Of a stretch of DNA of 64,000 bases, positions 26,516 to 34,713 are shown piece by piece (within the stretch, counting starts at the first letter, position 1; each line of letters starts with the position of its first letter). Location: the NCBI GenBank assembly GCA_045113275.1, contig JBGUIU010000300.1, positions 3,408-67,407 of the forward strand. Direction: 5' to 3'. The stretch comes from UBA1181 sp045113275. Its GTDB lineage: Bacteria; Bacteroidota; Bacteroidia; Bacteroidales; Paludibacteraceae. The notes beneath the pieces are model-generated. The model saw nothing but the letters and a program-made list of their open reading frames with translations, had not been told where the DNA came from and did no database searches. The position numbers and the translations under genes were made by a program.

Positions 26516-26750
26516 TTTGCGCCACAGGTTCACACCTGCGTCTGTGTTATGGCATCCCCTCAGGATTGGGATGACGCGAGAATCAGACAATCGGGCATTC
26601 CACCTGCAGGTTGCGTGTAGAGACGCACGGCCGTGCGTCTCTACGATAAAACGATCCCCAACGGATAATCACCCCACCATTTTTGACAGTATCATACCTT
26701 TTCCTCTTTTCCCAAATAAATTTTATCTTTGTGACAATAATTTAGATTGT
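26516..26750. repeat. GC-rich intergenic stretch with 28-bp perfect palindrome
   Basis: This 235-bp gap holds no gene I can support, although it is open in frame with the next gene. GTAGAGACGCACGG (26617-26630) is followed directly by its exact reverse complement (26631-26644). ACCTGCAGGT just upstream is a second palindrome. The GC content stands out from the flanks. Such sequences resemble REP-like extragenic palindromes seen in many copies in some genomes; copy number here is unknown. Confidence 0.6.
26724..26731 (+). promoter_or_regulatory. -7 promoter element of the AddB-like gene
   Basis: TATCTTTG matches TAnnTTTG, 19 bp before the ATG at 26751. Its position supports 26751 as the start rather than the 234 bp of open frame upstream. 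Confidence 0.6.
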
Positions 26751-29700
26751 ATGTTCGGAGTCCCATTTCTTCAATCGGTTGCAGAGGATATTGTACGCAA
26801 GTACGGAGATGACTTATCTAATTTGATTGTTGTCTTCCCCAATAATCGTGCTCAGCTTTTTTTTAATGATTGTTTGTTAAATGCAGCCTCGAATTTAGGT
26901 GTAAAACATCCTATCTGGTCACCTTCATATACTACGATAAAGAAGATGTTTGAAGAGCGCTCTTCGCTGCAGATCGCTGATCCCATAAAATTAGTGTGTC
27001 TTCTATATGACACATATATGGGGGTGTTAAATCATGGGGAAGAGTATGGCTTGAATACCTCTGATCTGAAAGTGGATGAAACGCTAGACAGTTTCTATCA
27101 CTGGGGTGAAATATTATTGTCTGATTTTGAGGATATAGACAATAATATGGTGAATGCACAGATGCTTTTCCAAAACATTAAAGATGGGGTTCCATTCGAG
27201 GCCGATAGTACGTTTCTGACGGATGAACAGAGAGAGGTCTTGAAACATTTCTTTGCTGTATTTAAAGAAGGGGATGAGACGATCTTGAAGCGTAGATTCT
27301 TACAATTATGGTCACTTCTTCATCCTATATATGTCAAGTTTCGTCAACGCTTACTGTCCGAAAATCTGGCTTATGAGGGCATGTTGAAACGACAGGTTAT
27401 TGAGGCGTGGGATGACTCTGATACTACAAATGATGATAAGGTATATCTGTTTGTCGGATTCAATGTGTTGAACCAATGTGAAAAGATGCTTTTTAAACGC
27501 CTCTACAGTGGCAAGAGGGCTAAGTTCTATTGGGACTGTGACGAGTACTATATCCGTAAGAAAAACGAGGCTGAGGCTCATGAGGCAGGCCTCTTTATGA
27601 GAGATAATATAGGTGATTTTCCGAATGAATTAGAAACGTTTGATTTGTTAGGAAGCTGCTCGCGCAAAATTGAGATTATCGGCTCTGCATCGGAGGTGGC
27701 TCAGGCCAGATATGTTTCTAAGTTTCTGAAGGAATGTGAGGCAGAAGGTTCTACCAATGATGATACGGTAGTCGTTTTGTGCAATGAAAATCTTTTGTTG
27801 CCTGTGTTGCATTCTATACCAGGAGGTGGAAAGGATAATGAAGAGTGCAATGTTAATGTGACAATGGGTCTCCCAATCGTGCAGACACCGATATATGGAT
27901 TGATTCAGGTCTTATTGGATTATCAAGAACACTTGCATTTTCTGAACGCTGGTGAATCAAGTTCCTTGTTGAGTACAACTTTACTGCCATTGCTTCGAAA
28001 CTACTACCTGCGTCTCGCTTATCCATCAATAATCGAAATAGAAGAACAGATACAAAAGAAACACTGGAAATTTTTCAAAACTGAATCTTTAGTGAGCAAT
28101 GAATCGTATGGAACATTGTTCTCACGATGTGAGACATCTCGCGATCTCTTGCTTTGGCTGTTGGAGATTGTTAGAAAGGTCTCTGTGCTGTTTCGTGATG
28201 ATGAGGAGGATATAGAAACGCATGTTGAGGAGGATGAATACATAAAATCACTCTCTGGTGATCTGTATAAGGAATCGCTATATAGAATTTACACCATGCT
28301 TACAAGACTTATTGCCTTGTTGGATGAGGATACTCTTACGTTGGAGTTTTCGATGATGCTACAGTTGATCAATACGCTAATGTCCTCTCTCTCTGTTCCG
28401 TTCACTGGTGAGATGGTGACAGGTACTCAAATCATGGGTTTCTTGGAGACACGAAACTTGGATTTTACCAATGTGATACTGCTTTCTGCTAATGAAGGTA
28501 CATTGCCAAGTTCGGGGAAAGAGAACTCGTTCGTTCCGTATGCATTGAGAAAAGGTTATGGTATGACTACAATAGAGCATAAAAACTCATTGTATGCGTA
28601 TTATTTTTACCGTTTGTTGCAGCGAGCTGAGAAGGTGACGTTGATGTATAATACCTCAGAAAAAAGTTCTTCTAAAGGCCAGATGAGCCGCTTCTTGTTG
28701 CAGCTCATGGTCGAGGCAACAAATAACACAATTGAGAAGTCGCAGATTAACTCGGATGTTCCGAAGAATGAAAGCCTTTTGTTTAAGGTTGAAAAAACGG
28801 ATGAGATTCTACAAAAGATGCATGAACTGTTTAATCTGAACTATCAGTCAAATGGTCCTAAAAAGAGCCTTTCAGCTTCGTCATTAAACATGTATTTGAA
28901 TTGTCCTATGCATTTTTATCTTAGTAAGATACTTCGATTATATAAGCAGGAGGAAATCTCGGATGACGTGCAGGTGAATGAGTTTGGAACGGTATTTCAT
29001 GCCTCTATGCAGTATTATTATGATGACTTGATGCGCAAGAAGAAGAGCCGCATCATCTATGCTTCGGATTACCCTGCATTCATGACAAAGGAACGGACTG
29101 ACGATGATGAGTCTATCACGCGGACAACCGATTATAAAGAGTTTAAAGTGATGATAGATCGTTATGTAAATAAAGCATTTAAGATTCACTATTTTAATAT
29201 GACGGAGGATGAAACAATGCCTCAATTGTCGGGTGAACAGCTGATGAACCGTGATGCCATCGCTCGTTATGTCATCGGTATGTTGATGTTGGATGCTCAA
29301 TATGCACCGTTTGAGATTATTGGTAATGAATACCATTTCTCTTCGGACTTTTCAGTTCCGCAACAGAATGGGAAGAGTCTCATGGTACGTTTTGAAGGAG
29401 ACATAGACCGTGTGGATAAAAAAGGAGAAACAATAAGGGTGTTGGATTATAAGACAGGAGGAAAGGCGAAAACCATGAAAGATATAGACTCTTTGTTTAT
29501 CGTCTCTCCGAATCGTTATTCGTATGCCTTGCAAGTGATGATGTATAGTTATTTTTATTCTCTGAAGGAAAATGTGCAAGTGAAACCTGCAATTGCTTAT
29601 TTGAAGACGGCCAAGTCGTTGGAAGCATTGGATATTATGTTGGATAAGAATGTTTTAACCTCAGCGAATGATTATTTTGAGGAATTGAAGCAAGGTATGG

Positions 29701-29822
29701 AACGAACGATTGAGGAGTTGTTTGACAAGGAGATTCCTTTTGAGGCAAACAAAGATTGTCCAAGCTGTGAGTATTGCGACTATCTCTCTATTTGTGGCGT
29801 TAAACCTAAAAAAAGTTGGTGA
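26751..29822 (+). CDS. AddB-like PD-(D/E)XK nuclease with Fe-S cluster motif
   Basis: A 1023-residue protein resembling the AddB subunit of AddAB recombination enzymes: an inactive helicase-like body and a C-terminal PD-(D/E)XK nuclease domain (about 710-1023). The nuclease shows FGTVFHASMQ, VRFEGDIDRVDK with LDYKTGG (the D..K core) and a Fe-S set: NCPMHFYL plus C-x2-C-x5-C in CEYCDYLSIC, as in AddB. It should repair double-strand breaks with a UvrD-type partner (AddA), which is not adjacent here. The start at 26751 follows a promoter; the upstream in-frame stretch is intergenic. Its TGA stop is part of a 49-bp repeat. Confidence 0.82.
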   Translation: MFGVPFLQSVAEDIVRKYGDDLSNLIVVFPNNRAQLFFNDCLLNAASNLGVKHPIWSPSYTTIKKMFEERSSLQIADPIKLVCLLYDTYMGVLNHGEEYGLNTSDLKVDETLDSFYHWGEILLSDFEDIDNNMVNAQMLFQNIKDGVPFEADSTFLTDEQREVLKHFFAVFKEGDETILKRRFLQLWSLLHPIYVKFRQRLLSENLAYEGMLKRQVIEAWDDSDTTNDDKVYLFVGFNVLNQCEKMLFKRLYSGKRAKFYWDCDEYYIRKKNEAEAHEAGLFMRDNIGDFPNELETFDLLGSCSRKIEIIGSASEVAQARYVSKFLKECEAEGSTNDDTVVVLCNENLLLPVLHSIPGGGKDNEECNVNVTMGLPIVQTPIYGLIQVLLDYQEHLHFLNAGESSSLLSTTLLPLLRNYYLRLAYPSIIEIEEQIQKKHWKFFKTESLVSNESYGTLFSRCETSRDLLLWLLEIVRKVSVLFRDDEEDIETHVEEDEYIKSLSGDLYKESLYRIYTMLTRLIALLDEDTLTLEFSMMLQLINTLMSSLSVPFTGEMVTGTQIMGFLETRNLDFTNVILLSANEGTLPSSGKENSFVPYALRKGYGMTTIEHKNSLYAYYFYRLLQRAEKVTLMYNTSEKSSSKGQMSRFLLQLMVEATNNTIEKSQINSDVPKNESLLFKVEKTDEILQKMHELFNLNYQSNGPKKSLSASSLNMYLNCPMHFYLSKILRLYKQEEISDDVQVNEFGTVFHASMQYYYDDLMRKKKSRIIYASDYPAFMTKERTDDDESITRTTDYKEFKVMIDRYVNKAFKIHYFNMTEDETMPQLSGEQLMNRDAIARYVIGMLMLDAQYAPFEIIGNEYHFSSDFSVPQQNGKSLMVRFEGDIDRVDKKGETIRVLDYKTGGKAKTMKDIDSLFIVSPNRYSYALQVMMYSYFYSLKENVQVKPAIAYLKTAKSLEALDIMLDKNVLTSANDYFEELKQGMERTIEELFDKEIPFEANKDCPSCEYCDYLSICGVKPKKSW

Positions 29823-29867
29823 TAGCTCTTAACACAATGTCCCAATTAAATAGAGACGTGAGTTGGA
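29819..29867. repeat. 49-bp direct repeat, left copy
   Basis: Identical over 49 bp to 31346-31394, then one mismatch and four more matching bases. It includes the stop codon of the AddB-like gene. A weaker echo (AATAGAGACGAGAG) follows at 29880-29893. The two copies bracket the WG-repeat gene. Confidence 0.9.
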
Positions 29868-29932
29868 AGGTGTTTTAATAAATAGAGACGAGAGTGATTA
29901 AATAGATTTTCGATATAGATATTGATTAATAA

Positions 29933-31349
29933 ATGAAGGAAAAAGGGGTTTTATTTTTTGTTCTAAAGGCGCTGTCGCTGCTCCTTATTATTGTATATTA
30001 TGTTGGGAAAGAGGTGATAAAGGAGATAAGTATAAGTAAGAAAGAGATAATTTGTGTGGAGAAGGATGAGAAATATGGTTTTATAGATGAGACGGGAGAA
30101 TGGATTGTCGAACCATGTTTGGATAATGCGAATGCTTTTACGAAAGATGGAATAGCTCCAGTTAAATTTGATGGGAAGTGGGGGTTTATCGATAAAAAGG
30201 GAACGTGGATTATCCCTCCGAAGTTTTCTGATATAGGTAGTAGTCTTGATGAATCGATGTTTCCCGTTCAATTTGACGATGGAAAGTATGGATATGTTTG
30301 TTGATGCAAGAAAGGGCAAGGTGACTATTCCTCCTCAATTTGATCGTGCCTTTGGTTTTGAGTTTGGTTATGGCTCTGTCGAAGTAAATGGCAAAGTCGG
30401 TATTGTTAATGAATCTGGTGAGATGATAGTCAAACCTCAGTTTGATTGTGTTAATTTTCATCCTGAAACGGGTCTCGCTATAGTCGAGGTAAATGGTAAG
30501 TGGGGAGTCGTTGACAGAGCGGGGAACATGGTTCTAGAACCTCAGTTCGATGATAGGTCATACTGCTATGGTTGTTGGATGGAGTCGGGGATGTTTGCAG
30601 TCTCGAAAGATGGCAAGTGGGGAGTTGTTGACAAAGAAGGAAAAATAATCGTTAAGCCCCAGTATGATATGGTGGGCTTTGATTTATACCAAGATAAAGA
30701 AAATCATCCTTTTCCAAAGATTGGGTTGGCGGTTGTTTCGTTAGACGGTAAGTATGGATATGTGGACAAAAAAGGCAATTTGGCTATAGATCTGCAGTTT
30801 GAATATGCTACAGCTTTTTACGAAAACGGTTTGGCTGCAGCCAAATCAAATGGCAAGTGGGGCTATATAAACAAAAAGGGTGAGTGGGTCGTCCAACCAC
30901 AATTTGAAGCCATAGAGTATTACTATTTTGACGGATTGACGGCTGTCAAAGTAAACGGGAAATGGGGCTATATAAATGAGAAAGGAAAGATGGTTATCCA
31001 ACCGCAATTTGATTCATTTGGCACCTTTTTTGACGAACATGGAATAGCTGTTGTCAGTTTAAACAAGAAACGTGTTTATATTGATAGAAAGGGAACGATT
31101 ATAGGGCCGCCGTTTGATGTTGCAGAGGGTTTTAACAAAAATGGTATGGCTAGAGTTATGTTGAATGATAAGTGGGGAATTGTTGATACCAAGGGCAATT
31201 TTCTTGTTAACCCCATATTCGATGATATATGTATGTATAAAAACGTATTTTTTGTACGAGAGAAAGAAAAATATGGTGATAAATGGGGTATTCTTGATAA
31301 GAAAGGTAATTATATTGTGACGCCTCAGTTCGAATATTTTAAACTGTGA
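29933..31349 (+). pseudogene. WG-repeat protein broken by a 4-bp duplication
   Basis: Two overlapping frames encode one WG-repeat protein. The first (29933-30304, 123 aa) starts with a membrane anchor (residues 7-26) and three repeats of the D-G-K-W-G-F-I-D-x-x-G-x-W-I-x-P type; it stops at TGA 30302-30304. The rest continues in another frame to 31349, giving about 12 repeats in all. At 30295-30302 TGTT occurs twice in tandem; removing one copy restores Y-V-D-A in the third repeat exactly. So the gene is frameshifted by slipped-strand duplication, either recent decay or reversible switching. WG-repeat proteins are surface or periplasmic proteins of mostly unknown role. Its stop is inside the right 49-bp repeat. 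Confidence 0.75.
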
Positions 31350-31977
31350 TAGCTCTTAACACAATGTCCCAATTAAATAGAGACGTGAGTTGGATGGTGA
31401 TATAGCCATTAGCAAAACCAGCTAGTAATTGTAGCGGAGTATGCCTTTTCAGTTGAAGTCGGGCAGCAGCTAAAGCACCTGCACAGATAAATGCTATGGA
31501 CAACAAGATAGATGAGTTGGTGTAGGTGATGAGGCTCACTGCATATATGCTGGAGATGAATCCTCCTATACCTGTCATGTGGGCACTGATCTTCCACCAT
31601 TTGCTGATAATCGCATCGATCAATATGGCTATTGAAATGCCTATCAGTATGTTAATGACGAAAAGAGGCATTTTAGAATATAATAAATAAGCACAGGCAA
31701 GATAGGATAGGCTGGTAATTGCGTAAGGTATGATTCTGTCCTCTTTCTTTATCATTTGTATGCTTGAAATAATCTTTGTCTTTTCTAATATGTAATAAGA
31801 GAGAAACGGGATGAGAATACATACGAGAATGATGCATAACAGACTCTCTTTGATGTACTGAACAGGATAATATGAGAAAGTGGAAAGGTTAAAAAGTAAG
31901 CATACACCATACAATGGCATAAGCAAGGGAAATAATGTGAATGATATGACTCTTGAAATGATATTTGTCGATTCCAT
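31339..31977 (-). CDS. PAP2-like membrane protein
   Basis: A 212-residue protein with about six helices. It has weak phosphatase-superfamily motifs: KISAHMTGIGGFISS (compare K-x-S-x-H) and ARLQLKRHTPLQLLAGFANG (compare S-R-x5-H-x3-D-x3-G, here degenerate). The active site is incomplete by eye, so catalytic activity is doubtful. It starts 2 bp after the rpoN stop and is probably co-transcribed. Its last codons overlap the right 49-bp repeat and the 3' end of the WG-repeat gene. Confidence 0.6.
   Translation of the reverse strand: MESTNIISRVISFTLFPLLMPLYGVCLLFNLSTFSYYPVQYIKESLLCIILVCILIPFLSYYILEKTKIISSIQMIKKEDRIIPYAITSLSYLACAYLLYSKMPLFVINILIGISIAILIDAIISKWWKISAHMTGIGGFISSIYAVSLITYTNSSILLSIAFICAGALAAARLQLKRHTPLQLLAGFANGYITIQLTSLFNWDIVLRAITV
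31346..31394. repeat. 49-bp direct repeat, right copy
   Basis: Exact copy of 29819-29867. It contains the stop codon of the WG-repeat gene and, on the minus strand, encodes most of the last residues of the PAP2-like protein (LTSLFNWDIVLRAI). Confidence 0.9.
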
Positions 31978-31979
31978 AA

Positions 31980-33434
31980 CTATACAATTTCTTTTCTTAG
32001 TCGAGCAGGTTGATAACCAAGCTGCTCTCTGTATTTGGCTACTGTTCTACGTGCAATGCTATAGCCTTTCTCTTTTAGCATTTCCGTGATTTTATCATCT
32101 GTCAGCGGACATCTCTTGTCTTCGTGGTCGAGTAGTTCTTGAAGGGTTGCCTTGATCTCGTTGATGGAAACCTCTTCACCATCGTTTGTTTGTAAGCTTC
32201 CTGAAAAGAAGTAACTTACAGGGAAGATGCCAAACTCTGTCTGGATGTATTTGTTATTACAGGCTCTGGAAATTGTCGAGACGTCATATCCTGTAATGTT
32301 TGAAATATCTTTTAGTATCAACGGTTTTAATTTTGTATCATCTCCGTCAATAAAGAAATCATGCTGGATGTTGATGATGGCGGTCAGTGTGTTACGAAGG
32401 GTTTCTTGCCTTTGCTTGACTGAGTCAATAAACCATTTGGCAGCGTCAAGTTTCTGCTTGACAAAGAGAATAGCATCTTTCTTCTCACGACTTTTTTGCT
32501 TGGCATTGCTGTAATCATCCAGCATCTCGGCAAATTCGCGATTGACTCTTAGTGGAGGCAGATTTATATCGTTTAGGGTCAAAATCAAATTGCCGTCTTC
32601 GTTGTCCAATTGAAAGTCAGGACTGATTTGGAGACTTGAAGCTGGAATCCCCGATTCCCACGCATTCCCCGGTTTCGGATTTAATTTGATAATCTCCTGA
32701 GAAGCCTTTTTTATCTCATCTTGAGAAAGCCCTGTTTTTACTTCGATTTGTTTATATCGCCGTTGAGAGAAATCGTCAAAATCGGAGGTTAAAATTTTTA
32801 TTGCATTTTGGATGGCGTCTGTTGGCGTTTTCCGCTCCAACTGCATGACAAGACATTCCTGAAGATTGGTGGCTGCAATTCCTGCAGGTTCGAATGATTG
32901 TACAAATTTCAGCGCTTCTTTCATGTCATCGTCAGATACAATTGTGCCTGACTGAAAAGAATAGTCGTCAACCATAGACTCGACACTTCGTCTGAGGTAC
33001 CCATCCTGATCAATGTTGCCAATGACATACTCTGCGAGAATACGGATATTCTCGGGGAGAGGTTGAAGATTTATTTGATCTTTTAAATAGTCATGAAGCG
33101 AGGTGGATGATTCAAGAACAGCCTCTTCTTTGGCTTCGTCTGAATTTCCATTGGGTTGAAACAACTTATAGTCTGGAATGTCATCTTCGGTGCGATAATC
33201 GTCCAAAGAATAATCTAAATTCTCATCAGTATTATAGTCTTCTTCCTCCTTTAATTTGCTGATAGATTCTTCTTTGCCCAACTCTTCTCCTTCTTCCAGA
33301 GCAGGGTTTGATTCAAGCTCTTCTTTGATTCTGTCCTCCAACTCAATAGTGGGGATTTCCAACAACTTTATAGTCTGGATTTGCAGAGGAGAAAGCTTCT
33401 GCTGTAGTTTCAGTTGTAGTTTTTGCTGAATCAT
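31980..33434 (-). CDS. rpoN: RNA polymerase sigma-54 factor
   Basis: A 484-residue sigma-54. Region I is Gln/Leu-rich (MIQQKLQLKLQQKLSPLQIQ), followed by an acidic linker (about 55-110), the core-binding region and the C-terminal RpoN box ARRTVAKYR at 461-469. It directs polymerase to -24/-12 promoters that need an activator ATPase. The promoter reads on the minus strand at 33453-33483. The PAP2-like gene follows in the same transcript. Confidence 0.97.
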   Translation of the reverse strand: MIQQKLQLKLQQKLSPLQIQTIKLLEIPTIELEDRIKEELESNPALEEGEELGKEESISKLKEEEDYNTDENLDYSLDDYRTEDDIPDYKLFQPNGNSDEAKEEAVLESSTSLHDYLKDQINLQPLPENIRILAEYVIGNIDQDGYLRRSVESMVDDYSFQSGTIVSDDDMKEALKFVQSFEPAGIAATNLQECLVMQLERKTPTDAIQNAIKILTSDFDDFSQRRYKQIEVKTGLSQDEIKKASQEIIKLNPKPGNAWESGIPASSLQISPDFQLDNEDGNLILTLNDINLPPLRVNREFAEMLDDYSNAKQKSREKKDAILFVKQKLDAAKWFIDSVKQRQETLRNTLTAIINIQHDFFIDGDDTKLKPLILKDISNITGYDVSTISRACNNKYIQTEFGIFPVSYFFSGSLQTNDGEEVSINEIKATLQELLDHEDKRCPLTDDKITEMLKEKGYSIARRTVAKYREQLGYQPARLRKEIV

Positions 33435-33452
33435 AATTAACTATTATCAGTG

Positions 33453-33483
33453 CAAATTTAATTTTTTTGAGAGGTATGACAAA
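33453..33483 (-). promoter_or_regulatory. Promoter of rpoN
   Basis: On the minus strand TTTG (33480-33483), 19 bp, then TAAATTTG (33453-33460), 19 bp before the rpoN ATG. Confidence 0.65.
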
Positions 33484-33703
33484 CAAAAAAGATAAAAAAA
33501 ACGTTAATATGACCAGACACGTTCGCTCATTAAATCGAAATAGAATCTTACAGGCAAAAAAATTATTCTAGAATAGTGGGGGTGTTTTTTAATGCTCTGA
33601 TGGTGCAGTAGCCGTGGAGGTGAGAATGGATCTTAATCTGCTCTTGAGCTGATGTGTTATGTAGGTTTGCTTTCGTGAAATTTTTTTCTTCGGGGGTAAA
33701 ACA

Positions 33704-33736
33704 AAAAGAAGAGCCAATTGTCTTGACTCTTCTTTT
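33704..33736 (-). terminator. Terminator of tRNA-Phe
   Basis: 33708-33717 pairs with 33723-33732 (10 bp with one G-U on the minus strand) around a 5-nt loop, followed on the minus strand by five T. It lies 4 nt from the tRNA end. The rest of 33484-33703 shows nothing I can assign. Confidence 0.65.
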
Positions 33737-33739
33737 GTG

Positions 33740-33812
33740 TGGTGCCACCAGGAATCGAACCGGGGACACAAGGATTTTCAGTCCTTTGCTCTACCAACTG
33801 AGCTATGGCACC
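33740..33812 (-). tRNA. tRNA-Phe (GAA)
   Basis: The minus strand folds into a 73-nt cloverleaf: acceptor GGTGCCA with TGGCACC and discriminator A, D-arm with AGCTCAGTTGGTAGAGC, anticodon loop CTGAAAA (anticodon GAA) and T-arm GGTTCGATTCC. CCA is not encoded. Confidence 0.95.
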
Positions 33813-33833
33813 ATTGCTTCTCTTTTGCGGTTG

Positions 33834-33864
33834 CAAAGATAGAACGATTTTTTTTAATGACAAA
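33834..33864 (-). promoter_or_regulatory. Promoter of tRNA-Phe
   Basis: On the minus strand TTTG (33861-33864), 19 bp, then TATCTTTG (33834-33841), 21 bp before the tRNA. Confidence 0.65.
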
Positions 33865-33912
33865 ATAATTTTCCATAAAAAAAGATTTCTTCGTGATTTT
33901 TTTTGAAATGCC

Positions 33913-34659
33913 ATGGATAATATGCACTTTTGTAGAGAAAAAAAAGAGATTATGGTTGTAGAAGATTGCGAATTTGGGAACATTGAAGTGAAGTCTGATG
34001 GAAGAATCAGACGATATGGTCTGAAAATTGTTGGGGGAGTACTTCAGATGCAGATGCCTGGATATGGTGATATGCAATCTTTACTACTCTTTTTAGATAA
34101 AAATAGAGAATGGGTAAGGGAAAAACTAAAGAGGGCGAAGGTGAAAAAAGTCCTGTTATATGGTCCGGATTATGTTTTTCAATCATTTGCCTTCACAATT
34201 TTATGGAAAGAATATGGACGGCAACGAATAGTGGGCAGTCTGAATTTAGATGAAAAAAAACTAACCATTTATTTCCCCAACGGGTGTGATCTCTATTCCG
34301 TGAAATCACAGAGTACAATAAAGTCAATCATAGAAAATGCTCTGATGGTGGCAGCAAAAAAGATTCTACCATCTTGGTTGATGGATGTTTCTCGTCGGAT
34401 CGGTATTCCCCACAAAGAGTGTCAGATTCGAAAGATGCATTCTCGTTGGGGCAGTTGTTCGTCGGCTGCTTCTGTTCATCTCTCTTGTATGTTATTGCTC
34501 TTGCCTGCTGAATTAATAGAATTTGTGATGATTCACGAGCTTTGTCATATTAAGGAAATGAACCATGGACCCAACTTCCATCGGTTGGTAAACCAGTTGC
34601 TGGATGGGAAAGAAAAATACTATGAAGTAGAAATAAAAAAATATTCTACAAAGTTGTAG
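33913..34659 (+). CDS. YgjP-like (DUF45) metallopeptidase-family protein
   Basis: A 248-residue protein of the YgjP/WLM-like zinc metallopeptidase group. The C-terminal part has IHELCHIKEMNHGPNF with H208, E209, H212 and H218 as zinc ligands and catalytic base, and the conserved RWGSCSS segment upstream. The role of the family is not well known; it is cytosolic, with no signal peptide. An ATG at 33952 (removing 13 residues) is an equally good start, since the sequence becomes family-like only after it. Confidence 0.8.
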   Translation: MDNMHFCREKKEIMVVEDCEFGNIEVKSDGRIRRYGLKIVGGVLQMQMPGYGDMQSLLLFLDKNREWVREKLKRAKVKKVLLYGPDYVFQSFAFTILWKEYGRQRIVGSLNLDEKKLTIYFPNGCDLYSVKSQSTIKSIIENALMVAAKKILPSWLMDVSRRIGIPHKECQIRKMHSRWGSCSSAASVHLSCMLLLLPAELIEFVMIHELCHIKEMNHGPNFHRLVNQLLDGKEKYYEVEIKKYSTKL

Positions 34660-34713
34660 AGTTGATTGTAGATAGACTATTCTTGTGATGAGGGATGATT
34701 TTGTGGGGAATGA

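Noticed and set aside
26517..26750. In-frame upstream extension of the AddB-like gene by 78 codons
   Set aside because: The stretch holds a palindromic repeat and a promoter -7 box, and its translation looks like no protein; the ATG at 26751 is the better start.
30280..30310. Programmed ribosomal frameshifting in the WG gene
   Set aside because: There is no slippery heptamer or downstream stem; the tandem TGTT explains the shift more simply.
30246..31349. A separate gene beginning MMNRCFPFNL for the second WG frame
   Set aside because: The first 20 residues are out-of-frame sequence of the upstream part; the WG pattern continues exactly across the TGTT duplication, so this is one broken gene.
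29819..31394. Insertion sequence with 49-bp target duplications
   Set aside because: No transposase or terminal inverted repeats are visible and 49 bp is too long for usual target duplications; described as direct repeats instead.
33657..33983. Minus-strand frame of 108 codons over tRNA-Phe
   Set aside because: It runs through the tRNA gene and its promoter, has low-complexity translation, and no start signal.
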